Shown one piece after another: positions 22,255 through 30,226 of a stretch of DNA of 32,561 nucleotides. The position numbers and the translations under genes are program-made. The DNA is from Nocardioides sp. (GTDB lineage Bacteria; Actinomycetota; Actinomycetes; Propionibacteriales; Nocardioidaceae): assembly GCF_004803405.1 (NCBI RefSeq), contig NZ_SSXI01000330.1:1-32561 (forward strand), written 5' to 3'. How positions within the stretch are numbered: position 1 is the first letter of the stretch; every line of letters begins with the position of its first letter. Below the pieces are notes generated by a model, which did no database searches, was not told the origin of the DNA, and saw only the letters and a list, made by a program, of their open reading frames with translations.

Positions 22255-23595
22255 TCAGTCGACGCTGAAGCCCTGCTGGTTGCCGTACTCCACGAGCGCG
22301 TCCTGCCAGGAGACCAACCCGTCGTTGAGGTCGGAGTGGGTCTGGTAGGACTTGCCGACGGTGTCGCCGTAGATGCTGTTGGCGTAGAGCTGGTACGGCA
22401 GGTACTGCCAGCCCTCGACCACGTTGTTGGCTGCGTCGGTCAGCACCTGGTTGACCTGCTGGCCGCCGAAGTACTCGCTCTTCTTGTCGACGAACGCCGG
22501 GTCCTCCAGGTCGGCGACCGTCGCCGGGAAGCCACCGCTCGCCAGGAACGGCTCGACGCCCTCCTCGTGGTTGAGCCAGCGCACGAACGCCGCCGCCAGC
22601 GCCGGGTTCTTGCTCTGCTTCAGCACCGACTGCGTGCTGCCGCCGTTCTCGGCGGTCGCCGGCTCGCCGTCGTACGTCGGCATCGGGGCGACCCGCCACT
22701 TGCCCGCACCGTCGGGCACGGACTGCTCGAACACACCGGGTGCCCAGGCCCCGAGCGGGATGGTGGCGATCGTTCCGTCGCCGAGCGCCTTGAACCACTC
22801 CTCGGTCCAGCCCGGGATGTTGCAGGCCAGCTCGCCCTCGACGAGCTTGTTCCACACGCCTGTCCACCTCTGGGCGCCCTCGTCCTGCAGATCGATGGTG
22901 ACCTGGTCGCCGTCGGTCTGGAACGGCGTGCCGCCGGCCTGCCAGATCATGCTGGTGGTGAACCCCGCGTCGCCGCTGTCGTTGGTGATGCACGCGGAGG
23001 GGTCGGCCGCCTTGAGCTTCTCGGCCGCGTCGACGTACTCGTCCCAGGTCGCCGGCACCTCCAGGCCGTGCTTGTCGAAGACCTGCTGGTTGTAGAACAG
23101 CGCCATCGGGCCGGAGTCCTGCGGCAGGCCGAACAGGCCGTCGCCGGCGTGCACGGACGCCCAGGTGGACGCGGTGTAGTCGTCGGCGTACTCGTCGAAG
23201 CCGTACTGGCGCAGGTCGACCAGGTTGCCCGGAAGCGCGAACTGGGGCAGGGCCTGGTACTCGACCTGGGCGACGTCCGGGCCGCCGGTCCCGGCCTTGA
23301 TCGCGTTCTGCAGCTTCGTGTAGTGGTCGTTGCCGGTTCCGGCGTTGACCAGCTTCACGTCGACGTTCGGGTACTGGTCCTCGAACGCCGCCACCTGGGC
23401 CTCGGCGGACGGGGTCCACGTCCAGTAGGTGATGGTGCCGCCCTTCTCGAGGGCGGCATCGAGGTCCTCGGCCGAGCCCTCGCTCGCGCCGCCCCCGCCC
23501 TCCGACGAGCCGCAGCCCGCGAGGAGGGAGGCGGCGGTGAGAGCCGCCGCGGCAAGGGCGAGCCGGCGGCCTCTGCGCCCACTGGTGATCAACAT
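22255..23595 (-). CDS. ABC transporter sugar-binding lipoprotein
   Basis: A 446-residue extracellular solute-binding protein of the family-1 (MalE-like) type that captures oligosaccharide for the two permeases encoded just upstream. The signal peptide has an RRGRR basic region, a hydrophobic stretch and the lipobox LLAGC (Cys28), so the mature protein is lipid-anchored. After a Gly/Ser linker come GTITYWTWTP, FEDQYPNVDVKLVNAGTG and GPDVAQVEYQALPQF, hallmarks of the family, then GLPQDSGPMALFYNQQVF and NGGSTQSVLKQSKNP. The ATG 23595 has AAAGGA 6 bases upstream and follows the permease stop by 15 bases. Having the binding protein after, not before, the permeases is less usual. Ligand cannot be read from sequence, but the neighbouring enzymes predict galactosyl/arabinosyl oligosaccharides. 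Confidence 0.94.
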   Translation of the reverse strand: MLITSGRRGRRLALAAAALTAASLLAGCGSSEGGGGASEGSAEDLDAALEKGGTITYWTWTPSAEAQVAAFEDQYPNVDVKLVNAGTGNDHYTKLQNAIKAGTGGPDVAQVEYQALPQFALPGNLVDLRQYGFDEYADDYTASTWASVHAGDGLFGLPQDSGPMALFYNQQVFDKHGLEVPATWDEYVDAAEKLKAADPSACITNDSGDAGFTTSMIWQAGGTPFQTDGDQVTIDLQDEGAQRWTGVWNKLVEGELACNIPGWTEEWFKALGDGTIATIPLGAWAPGVFEQSVPDGAGKWRVAPMPTYDGEPATAENGGSTQSVLKQSKNPALAAAFVRWLNHEEGVEPFLASGGFPATVADLEDPAFVDKKSEYFGGQQVNQVLTDAANNVVEGWQYLPYQLYANSIYGDTVGKSYQTHSDLNDGLVSWQDALVEYGNQQGFSVD

Positions 23596-23610
23596 GGCTT
23601 TCCTTTCACT

Positions 23611-24480
23611 TCACTGTTTGACGCTGCCCGCGGTCAGGCCGGACTGCCAGAACCGCTGAAGGAAGATGAAGATGATGACGAGCGGGACGATGGTCAGCAG
23701 GGATCCGGTGACCACGAGGTTGTAGACGGGCTGCGCGTTCGCGCCGATCGCCTGGCTACTCCACTGGGTGAGGCCCACGGTGAGCGGGTAGAGCTTCGGC
23801 TCGCTGAGCATGATCAGCGGCAGGAAGTAGTTGTTCCAGGTCGAGACCACCGCGAACAGCAGGACCGTGACGATGCCGGGGGCGAGCAGGCGCAGGGCGA
23901 CGGTGAAGAAGATCCGGATCTCGCCGGCGCCGTCCATCCGCGCCGCCTCGAGCAGCTCCTGTGGGACGGCGTCGGCGGCGTAGACCCACATCAGGTAGAG
24001 CCCGAACGGGCTGATCAGCGAGGGGATGATGATCGCCCACACCGTGTTCGTCAGGCCCAGGTTGGAGAACATCAGGAACGTCGGCACCGCCAGGGCGGTG
24101 CCGGGCACGGCGACCGCGCCGATGATGACGGCGAACACGGCCTGGCGTCCGGGGAAGCGGAACTTGGCCAGGCCGTAGCCCGCCGCGGTGGCCAGCAGGG
24201 TGGCGCCCCCGGCACCCACGACGACGTAGAGCAGCGTGTTGCCGAGCCAGCGGAGGTAGATGCCGTCGTCGTAGGTCAGCGTGTCCCGGATGTTGCTGAA
24301 GAACGAGAAGTCGTCGCCGAACCACAGCCCCGGGCTCGAGAACAGGTCGTCCTGTGACTTGGTGGCGCTCAGCATCAGCCACACGAGGGGCACCAGCGTG
24401 TAGACCAGGTACAGCAGCATCAGGCCGGTGAGCAGCGGCGACCGACCCGGGGTCAGTCGTGAGGTGTGGGCGCGTCGCAT
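23611..24480 (-). CDS. Carbohydrate ABC transporter permease, MalG type
   Basis: A 289-residue inner-membrane permease with six predicted helices, starting LLTGLMLLYLVYTLVPLVWLML. The cytoplasmic EAA loop that docks the ATPase is clear: LLEAARMDGAGEIRIFFTVALRLLAPG. The end, FIFLQRFWQSGLTAGSVKQ, matches the conserved MalG C-terminus. ATG 24480 shares one base with the TGA of the partner permease (TGATG on the minus strand), so the two are translationally coupled and expected in equal amounts. No ATP-binding subunit gene lies in the locus; actinobacterial sugar transporters of this kind usually share an MsiK-type ATPase encoded elsewhere. Confidence 0.94.
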   Translation of the reverse strand: MRRAHTSRLTPGRSPLLTGLMLLYLVYTLVPLVWLMLSATKSQDDLFSSPGLWFGDDFSFFSNIRDTLTYDDGIYLRWLGNTLLYVVVGAGGATLLATAAGYGLAKFRFPGRQAVFAVIIGAVAVPGTALAVPTFLMFSNLGLTNTVWAIIIPSLISPFGLYLMWVYAADAVPQELLEAARMDGAGEIRIFFTVALRLLAPGIVTVLLFAVVSTWNNYFLPLIMLSEPKLYPLTVGLTQWSSQAIGANAQPVYNLVVTGSLLTIVPLVIIFIFLQRFWQSGLTAGSVKQ

Positions 24481-25418
24481 CACTTCATCGCCTCCCGGGA
24501 GCCGCGCAGCTGGATGACGTAGGCGATCACCGCGGTCAGGAGACCCATGACGATGGCGACGGTCGCCGAGTAGTTGTACTGCTGCCCACCGAAGGACAGG
24601 TTGTAGGCGTAGAGGTTCGGTGTGTAGTACGTCGTGATGACGTTGGGTTCCAGGGTGCGCAGGATGTTCGGCTCGTTGAACAGCTGGAAGGTCCCGATGA
24701 TCGAGAAGATGGTGGCGATGACGATCGCTCCGCGCAGTGCCGGGATCTTGATCGAGAGCACCGTCCGGAACGTCCCGGCGCCGTCGATGGCGGCGGCCTC
24801 GTAGACCTCCCCGGGCACCGTGCGCAGTGCCGAGTAGAAGATCAGCATGTTGTAGCCCACGAACTCCCAGGTCACGATGTTGGCGATCGACGCGAGCATC
24901 CAGCCCTGGCTGAGCGGTGCGATCGAGGTGCCGAAGAGCTGGTTGAGGTCCGCGGCGAGCCCGAAGTTGGTGCCGTAGATGAAGCCCCACATGAGCACCG
25001 CCACCACGCCCGGCACCGCGTAGGGCAGGAAGATGACCAGCCGGAAGAAGTTCGACGCGTAGAGCCGCGCGCTGTCGATGGCCAGCGCGGCAGCCAGGGC
25101 GAGACCGAGCATGATCGGCACCTGCACGACGAGGAACAGCAGGACGCGGAGCGCGCCGTCCCAGAACTTCTCGTCGGTGAACACCTCGAGGTAGTTGTCC
25201 AGTCCGACGAACTCCTTGGTGCCGAAGAAGGCCTGCTCCCGGAAGAGGCTCAGGTAGCCGGCGTAGGCGATCGGAGCCAGGAAGGTGAGCGCGAAGACCA
25301 CCAGGAAGGGGCCGATGAAGAGCCAGCCCTTGGAGTCGCTGCGCGACCACCATCGCCGCCGGCCTGCCGGTGGGCGAGCGCCACGCTGGACGTTCTGGAG
25401 ACTATCTCGCAGGGCCAC
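24480..25418 (-). CDS. Carbohydrate ABC transporter permease, MalF type
   Basis: A 312-residue inner-membrane permease. A basic N-terminal tail (RRRWWSRSDSKG) leads into LFIGPFLVVFALTFLAPIAYAGYLSLF, the typical first helix. The EAA loop is YEAAAIDGAGTFRTVLSIKIPALRG, and FSIIGTFQLFNEPNILR is a common family segment. I chose GTG 25418 (MALRDSLQNVQRG) because GGAGG lies seven bases upstream (CCTCC at 25426-25430 on the plus strand). The in-frame ATG 25 codons earlier lies inside the operator region and would leave no room for a promoter. It heads the minus-strand operon, divergent from the LacI gene, with two operator copies between. Confidence 0.93.
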   Translation of the reverse strand: MALRDSLQNVQRGARPPAGRRRWWSRSDSKGWLFIGPFLVVFALTFLAPIAYAGYLSLFREQAFFGTKEFVGLDNYLEVFTDEKFWDGALRVLLFLVVQVPIMLGLALAAALAIDSARLYASNFFRLVIFLPYAVPGVVAVLMWGFIYGTNFGLAADLNQLFGTSIAPLSQGWMLASIANIVTWEFVGYNMLIFYSALRTVPGEVYEAAAIDGAGTFRTVLSIKIPALRGAIVIATIFSIIGTFQLFNEPNILRTLEPNVITTYYTPNLYAYNLSFGGQQYNYSATVAIVMGLLTAVIAYVIQLRGSREAMK

Positions 25419-25455
25419 GGTCCGGCCTCCTCTCCCTGCCGCAAGTCGGCTGCGA

Positions 25456-25473
25456 CATGTTGACGTCAACAGG
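25456..25473. promoter_or_regulatory. LacI-type operator, copy 1
   Basis: CATGTTGACGTCAACAGG, with the perfect 14-base palindrome TGTTGACGTCAACA at 25458-25471 and a central CG as in classic LacI/GalR operators. An identical 18-base copy begins 35 bases further on. It lies between the divergent permease and LacI genes. A TTGACG, like a -35 box, is embedded on both strands. Confidence 0.85.
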
Positions 25474-25479
25474 TACAGT
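25474..25479 (+). promoter_or_regulatory. Candidate -10 box of the LacI operon promoter
   Basis: TACAGT (25474-25479) matches TANNNT and sits between the two operators. TGCGAC (25451-25456) lies 17 bases upstream as a possible -35. Bound repressor would cover both sides of the start point. Confidence 0.4.
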
Positions 25480-25490
25480 GACGCACGACA

Positions 25491-25508
25491 CATGTTGACG
25501 TCAACAGG
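25491..25508. promoter_or_regulatory. LacI-type operator, copy 2
   Basis: The second identical CATGTTGACGTCAACAGG, with its palindrome at 25493-25506, ends 22 bases before the LacI start codon. Centre-to-centre spacing to copy 1 is 35 bp, just over three helical turns, placing both sites on nearly the same DNA face and allowing cooperative binding or joint control of the two divergent promoters. Confidence 0.85.
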
Positions 25509-25530
25509 CGCGGCGGAAAGGATCTAGTCC

Positions 25531-26571
25531 ATGGGCACAGACAGCATCGCCGGGGGTCCGGGGCCGCGGCGAGGGGCCTCGCAGGCCGACGTCGCCCGGA
25601 TCGCCGGCGTCTCGGGGCAGACGGTCTCCCGGGTCGCGAACGGCGCGCGCTACGTCGACGCGGCGACCCGGGAGCGGGTGCTGCTCGCCATGCGCACGGT
25701 CGGCTACCGGCCCAACCGGGCGGCACGTGCGCTTCGCACCGGGCGGTTCCAGAGCATCGGCGTGATCGCGTTCGAGCTCTCCAGCGTCGGCACCACCCAC
25801 ACGCTGGACGCGATCGCGGCTGCCGCCGTCGAGATCGGGTACGCCATCAACCTTGTGCCGGTCCTGGACGACACCGACGACGCGGTCCGGGCCGCGTTCA
25901 ACCAGCTCGGAGAGCAGGCCGTGGACGGCATCATCATCCTGGTCGAGACGCACCGGCTCGACGGGGTCACCGTGCCGGAGGGACTGCCGGTCGTCGTGGT
26001 CGACTCCAGCGCGCAGTACGACTACCCGATCGTCGACAACGACCAGGCCCACGGTGCCCGCCTGGCCACCGAGCACCTGCTGGAGCTGGGTCACGAGACG
26101 GTCTGGCACGTCGCGGGCCCCGAGCTGTCCTTTTCCGCGCGGCGCCGCCGGACGTCGTGGCAGGCGACCCTCGAGGCCCACGGGCGGGTGGTGCCGCCCG
26201 TGCTGCCCGGCGACTGGTCGACCGGATCCGGCTACGAGGCCGGTCTCCGGCTGGCCGGCGACGAGCAGGTGACCGCCGTCTTCACCGCGAACGACCAGAT
26301 GGCCCTGGGGCTGCTGCGGGCCCTGCACGAGCAGGGTCGCCGAGTCCCCGAGGACGTCAGCGTGGTCGGCTTCGACGACATGGAGGAGGCGGCCTACTTC
26401 TGGCCACCGCTCACCACGGTCCACCAGTCGTTCGACGAGGTCGGCCGCCGCGCGGTCGACACCCTGATCAGGGAGATCCACTCCACCGAGCACGAGGAGC
26501 AGGAGGGTCTGGTGCCGACCCGGCTGGTGGTTCGGGCCAGCACCGCCCCGCCACGGAGCACGACCGCATGA
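25531..26571 (+). CDS. LacI-family transcriptional regulator of the sugar locus
   Basis: A 346-residue repressor with an N-terminal LacI helix-turn-helix (QADVARIAGVSGQTVSRVANG, then the hinge region RPNRAARALRTGR) and a periplasmic-binding-protein-like effector domain. IGVIAFELSS, VDGIIILVETHRL, PIVDNDQAHGARLATEHLLELGH and VVGFDDMEEAAYFWPPLTTV follow the family pattern. The last of these carries the conserved Gly-Phe-Asp-Asp. The effector is presumably a sugar released from the imported oligosaccharide. The twin palindromes directly upstream are its likely binding sites, so it probably represses both its own operon and the divergent transporter operon. ATG 25531 has AAAGGA at 25517-25522 eight bases upstream. 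Its stop overlaps the GH42 ATG. Confidence 0.95.
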   Translation: MGTDSIAGGPGPRRGASQADVARIAGVSGQTVSRVANGARYVDAATRERVLLAMRTVGYRPNRAARALRTGRFQSIGVIAFELSSVGTTHTLDAIAAAAVEIGYAINLVPVLDDTDDAVRAAFNQLGEQAVDGIIILVETHRLDGVTVPEGLPVVVVDSSAQYDYPIVDNDQAHGARLATEHLLELGHETVWHVAGPELSFSARRRRTSWQATLEAHGRVVPPVLPGDWSTGSGYEAGLRLAGDEQVTAVFTANDQMALGLLRALHEQGRRVPEDVSVVGFDDMEEAAYFWPPLTTVHQSFDEVGRRAVDTLIREIHSTEHEEQEGLVPTRLVVRASTAPPRSTTA

Positions 26572-28631
26572 GCCGCCGACGCCAGCGGTGGGTGCGGTGG
26601 CCCGACTCCATGGCCATCGAGAGCGCTCGTGGCCCCCTCGGCTTCGGGGCGGACTACAACCCCGACCAGTGGGGCCGGGAGGTGTGGGACGAGGACGTCC
26701 GGCTGATGCGCCGGGCCGGCGTCAACATCGTCTCCCTCGGCATCTTCTCCTGGGCCCGCCTGCAGCCGGCCGAGGACTCATGGGACTTCACCTGGCTCGA
26801 CGAGGTGATGGACCTGCTGCACGCCCACGGCATCGCCGTCGACCTCGCCACCGCGACCGCCTCGCCACCCCCGTGGCTGGGCGCCCAGCACCCGGAGATC
26901 CTCCCCGTCACGCGCACCGGCGAGACCATGTGGCCCGGCGCGCGGCAGCACTGGCGGCCTACGTCGCCGGTGTTCCGGCAGCACGCCCTCGCGGTCGTCG
27001 AAGCGATCGCCGGCCGCTATGCCAGCCATCCGGCGCTCGCCGCCTGGCACGTCTCCAACGAGCTGGGGTGCCACAACCTCTACGACTACTCCGACGACGC
27101 CGCGGCCGCGTTCCGCGTCTGGCTGGCGGAGAGGTACGGCGACCTCGACGTGCTCAACCACGCCTGGGGTACCGCGTTCTGGTCGCAGCGCTACAGCGAC
27201 TGGGACCAGGTCCTGCCGCCGCGACTGACCCCCACGATCCCGAATCCCACGCACCAGCTGGACTTCAAGAGGTTCTCCTCCGATGCCCTCAAGGACTACC
27301 TGCGCGCCGAGCGCGGTGTCCTCGACCGGCTGACCCCTGACGTCCCGGTGACGACGAACTTCATGGTGATGTCCAACTTCAGCGGGCTCGACTATGCCGA
27401 CTGGGCGGGGGAGGTGGACTTCGTCTCCAACGACCACTACGCGACGATCGACGGTCGTGGCCTGGACGAGCTGTCGTTCTCGGCGAACCTGACCAGCGGC
27501 CTCGCCGGTGGCCAGCCCTGGTTCCTGATGGAGCACTCCACCAGTGCGGTCAACTGGCGCGCGATCAACCCGCCCAAGGCCGACGGCGCACTCGTCAGGG
27601 ACTCGCTCACCCATGTGGCGCACGGAGCCGACGCGGTCTGCTTCTTCCAGTGGCGACAGTCCGTGTCCGGCGCGGAGAAGTACCACTCCGCGATGGTGCC
27701 GCACGCCGGCGAGGACAGTGAGGTCTACCGGACGGTGGTTCGGCTGGGCGGGCACTTGGAGCGGCTCGCCCCCGTCGTCGGGTCGCGGCGGCAGCGGGCC
27801 CGGGTGGCGATCCTGTTCGACATCGAGTCGACCTGGACCCTCGACCTCGAGGCCAATCCGAGCTCCTCGCTGAGTCACCGGGAGGACGCGCTCGACTGGT
27901 ACGCCGCATTCCTGGCGCTCGGAGTCCGCGCCGACGTCCTCCCGGTCGGGGCTCCGCTCCTCGGCTACGACCTGGTGGTGGCGCCGCTGGTGCACGTCAT
28001 GCCGGCCGCGACGGCCGACCGGTTGAGGGACTTCGTGGAAGGCGGCGGCCACCTGGTCACGACGTACTTCTCCGGCATCGTGGACGAGAACAACCACGTG
28101 TGGCCCGGCGGCTACCCGGGGGCCCTGCGTGAGCTGCTCGGCATCCGCGTCGAGGAGCTGGCACCGCTCCTGGACGGTCAGGAGGTGGACCTCGACGACG
28201 GCAGCACCGGGACCCGGTGGACCGACCGGATCACCGCCACGGCACCGGACACGGAGATCCTCGCGACCTACCGGACCGGTCTGCAGGCCGGTCGGCCGGC
28301 GGTGACGCGACGTGCCGTGGCTGGAGGCTCCGCGACCTACGTCTCCACCCGTCTCGGTCCGGAGGGGCTCGAGCCCCTCGTGGGCAGGCTGCTCGACGCC
28401 GCCGGCGTGGACAGCGAGCTGCCCGGCGGGCTGCGCGGTCGGGTGGAGCTCACCATCCGCACCGACGACGAGCGGGAGTTCTGGTTCCTGGTCAACCGGA
28501 CCGACGACGCGGTGGATCTCCGCGAGCTGGGCGACGTCGGCGAGCCCGTGCTGTTCTCGTCCGACGGCGATCCGGGTCACGACGCGTTGCCGGGCTCCGG
28601 GGTGGCCGTGTTCGCCCGCAGCCGCCGATGA
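26568..28631 (+). CDS. Cytoplasmic GH42 beta-galactosidase
   Basis: A 687-residue family GH42 enzyme acting on beta-galactosides. The barrel begins GFGADYNPDQWGREVWDEDVRLM, the standard GH42 opening. Acid/base Glu165 is in HVSNELGCH and nucleophile Glu322 in LMEHSTSAVNW. A trimerisation domain follows (YDLVVAPLVHVMPAATADRLRDFVEGGGHLVTTYFSG) and a small C-terminal beta domain. No signal peptide is seen. ATG 26568 overlaps the LacI stop in ATGA, favouring coupled translation; ATG 26610 (MAIESARGPLGF) is a shorter alternative closer to family length. Many GH42 enzymes act on galactan-derived beta-1,4 or beta-1,3/1,6 galacto-oligosaccharides rather than lactose, consistent with the arabinofuranosidase neighbour. 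Confidence 0.95.
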   Translation: MSRRRQRWVRWPDSMAIESARGPLGFGADYNPDQWGREVWDEDVRLMRRAGVNIVSLGIFSWARLQPAEDSWDFTWLDEVMDLLHAHGIAVDLATATASPPPWLGAQHPEILPVTRTGETMWPGARQHWRPTSPVFRQHALAVVEAIAGRYASHPALAAWHVSNELGCHNLYDYSDDAAAAFRVWLAERYGDLDVLNHAWGTAFWSQRYSDWDQVLPPRLTPTIPNPTHQLDFKRFSSDALKDYLRAERGVLDRLTPDVPVTTNFMVMSNFSGLDYADWAGEVDFVSNDHYATIDGRGLDELSFSANLTSGLAGGQPWFLMEHSTSAVNWRAINPPKADGALVRDSLTHVAHGADAVCFFQWRQSVSGAEKYHSAMVPHAGEDSEVYRTVVRLGGHLERLAPVVGSRRQRARVAILFDIESTWTLDLEANPSSSLSHREDALDWYAAFLALGVRADVLPVGAPLLGYDLVVAPLVHVMPAATADRLRDFVEGGGHLVTTYFSGIVDENNHVWPGGYPGALRELLGIRVEELAPLLDGQEVDLDDGSTGTRWTDRITATAPDTEILATYRTGLQAGRPAVTRRAVAGGSATYVSTRLGPEGLEPLVGRLLDAAGVDSELPGGLRGRVELTIRTDDEREFWFLVNRTDDAVDLRELGDVGEPVLFSSDGDPGHDALPGSGVAVFARSRR

Positions 28632-30151
28632 CCGACGTCAGCGGTCCCGCGCGGGTCTGGCTGGACGGGCGACGGGAGCGCGCCGCGCTCGACCGCCGCC
28701 TCTTCGGCAGCTTCGTCGAGCACCTGGGTCGCTGCGTCTACACAGGCATCTTCGAGCCGGGCCATCCCGCAGCCGACGAGCACGGGTTCCGCCGCGACGT
28801 GGAGGAGCTGGTCGACGAGCTCGGCGTGACGCTGGTGCGCTATCCGGGCGGCAACTTCGTCTCCGGCTACCGCTGGGAGGACGGCATCGGCCCGCGGGAG
28901 GAGCGGCCGCGGCGGCTCGACCTCGCCTGGCGGTCGGTCGAGACCAACCAGGTCGGCACCGACGACTTCCTCGGCTGGGCGGAGCGGAACCGCCTCGCGC
29001 CGATGATGGCGGTCAACCTGGGCACCCGCGGGGTCCAGGCGGCTGCCGACCTCGTCGAGTACTGCAACCTGCCGGCCGGTACGCACTGGTCGGACCTGCG
29101 CCGGCAGCACGGCCGGGACGCGCCGTACGACGTCCGGCTGTGGTGCCTGGGCAACGAGATGGACGGTCCGTGGCAGATCGGAGCCAAGACCGCGACGGAC
29201 TACGGACGCCTCGCCGCGGAGGCGGGCAAGGCGATGAAGCTCGTCGACCCGACCCTCGAGCTGGTGGCCTGCGGCAGCTCCAACCACACCATGCCGACGT
29301 TCGGGTTCTGGGAGTCCGAGGTCCTCGAGCACGCGTGGGACGTGGTGGACCACATCTCGATGCACGCCTACTACGAGGAGGTCGACGGCGACCGGCGCAG
29401 CTTCCTGGCCTCCGGCGCCGACATGGACTCGTTCATCGACGGGGTCGCCGCGACCATCGACGCGGTCGCGGCCCGCAAGCACAGCAGCAAGCGGATCGGC
29501 ATCGCGTTCGACGAGTGGAACGTCTGGTACCAGCGCCGGTTCAACGACGAGGGGCTGCCGCGGATCACCGAGGCCGGGCGGCTGCTCGAGGACGACTACA
29601 GCGCCCTCGACGCCGTGGTGGTCGGGGACCTGTTGATCTCGCTGCTCAACCACGCCGACCGGGTGCGGATCGCCTGCCAGGCCCAACTGGTGAACGTCAT
29701 CGCCCCGATCAGGACCGAGGCGAACGGCGGGGCCTGGCGTCAACCGACGTTCCACCCGTTCGCCGCCGTGACCGCCGCGGCGCGTGGCGTCGTCCTGGCC
29801 ACCGAGGTGGAGTGCGCCACCGTCGCCACCGACCGGTACGGCGAGGTGCCGACCGTCACGGCCGCCGCCACCCTCGACCCGGAGGCCGGTGCGTGGAGCG
29901 TCTTCCTCACCAACCGTTCGGCGAGCCCGACCGCGGTCCACCTCGAGCAGCGCGGGCTCCCCACGGCGCACCGGCTGTCTGCGCGCACCCTCACGGCTGA
30001 TGCCTCGTCGGTGTCCGACACCGTGTTCACCGCAGCGGACGTCTCCCCAGGGCCCGGCGGCGCCCTGTCGGTCGTCCTGCCCGCGGAGTCCTGGACCGTC
30101 CTCGAAGCGAGCTGCGACGCGGTCGACGCCGCCCCGTCAGCGACCACGTGA
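28628..30151 (+). CDS. Intracellular GH51 alpha-L-arabinofuranosidase
   Basis: A 507-residue GH51 enzyme that removes alpha-L-arabinofuranosyl residues from arabino-oligosaccharides or arabinogalactan fragments. It has the usual intracellular GH51 layout: DRRLFGSFVEHLGRCVYTGIFEPGHP, the barrel with LVRYPGGNFVSGYRWEDGIGP, acid/base Glu177 in CLGNEMDGPW, HISMHAYYE, and nucleophile Glu296 in AFDEWNVWY. A C-terminal beta-sandwich completes the typical length of about 500 residues. No signal peptide. ATG 28628 overlaps the GH42 TGA (ATGA), so the two enzymes are co-translated, the best sequence hint that the substrate carries both galactose and arabinose. Confidence 0.95.
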   Translation: MTDVSGPARVWLDGRRERAALDRRLFGSFVEHLGRCVYTGIFEPGHPAADEHGFRRDVEELVDELGVTLVRYPGGNFVSGYRWEDGIGPREERPRRLDLAWRSVETNQVGTDDFLGWAERNRLAPMMAVNLGTRGVQAAADLVEYCNLPAGTHWSDLRRQHGRDAPYDVRLWCLGNEMDGPWQIGAKTATDYGRLAAEAGKAMKLVDPTLELVACGSSNHTMPTFGFWESEVLEHAWDVVDHISMHAYYEEVDGDRRSFLASGADMDSFIDGVAATIDAVAARKHSSKRIGIAFDEWNVWYQRRFNDEGLPRITEAGRLLEDDYSALDAVVVGDLLISLLNHADRVRIACQAQLVNVIAPIRTEANGGAWRQPTFHPFAAVTAAARGVVLATEVECATVATDRYGEVPTVTAAATLDPEAGAWSVFLTNRSASPTAVHLEQRGLPTAHRLSARTLTADASSVSDTVFTAADVSPGPGGALSVVLPAESWTVLEASCDAVDAAPSATT

Positions 30152-30226
30152 GGTGAGGGCACGACCTCCTCGGTAGATCGACGACTTTCCCACTGACGCG
30201 ACGCGCACACCAGGAGTCGTATCCCC

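Noticed and set aside
25419..25493. A longer MalF-type permease starting at the minus-strand ATG 25493
   Set aside because: It would place coding sequence across both operators' core region and has no Shine-Dalgarno site, while GTG 25418 has GGAGG at a good distance.
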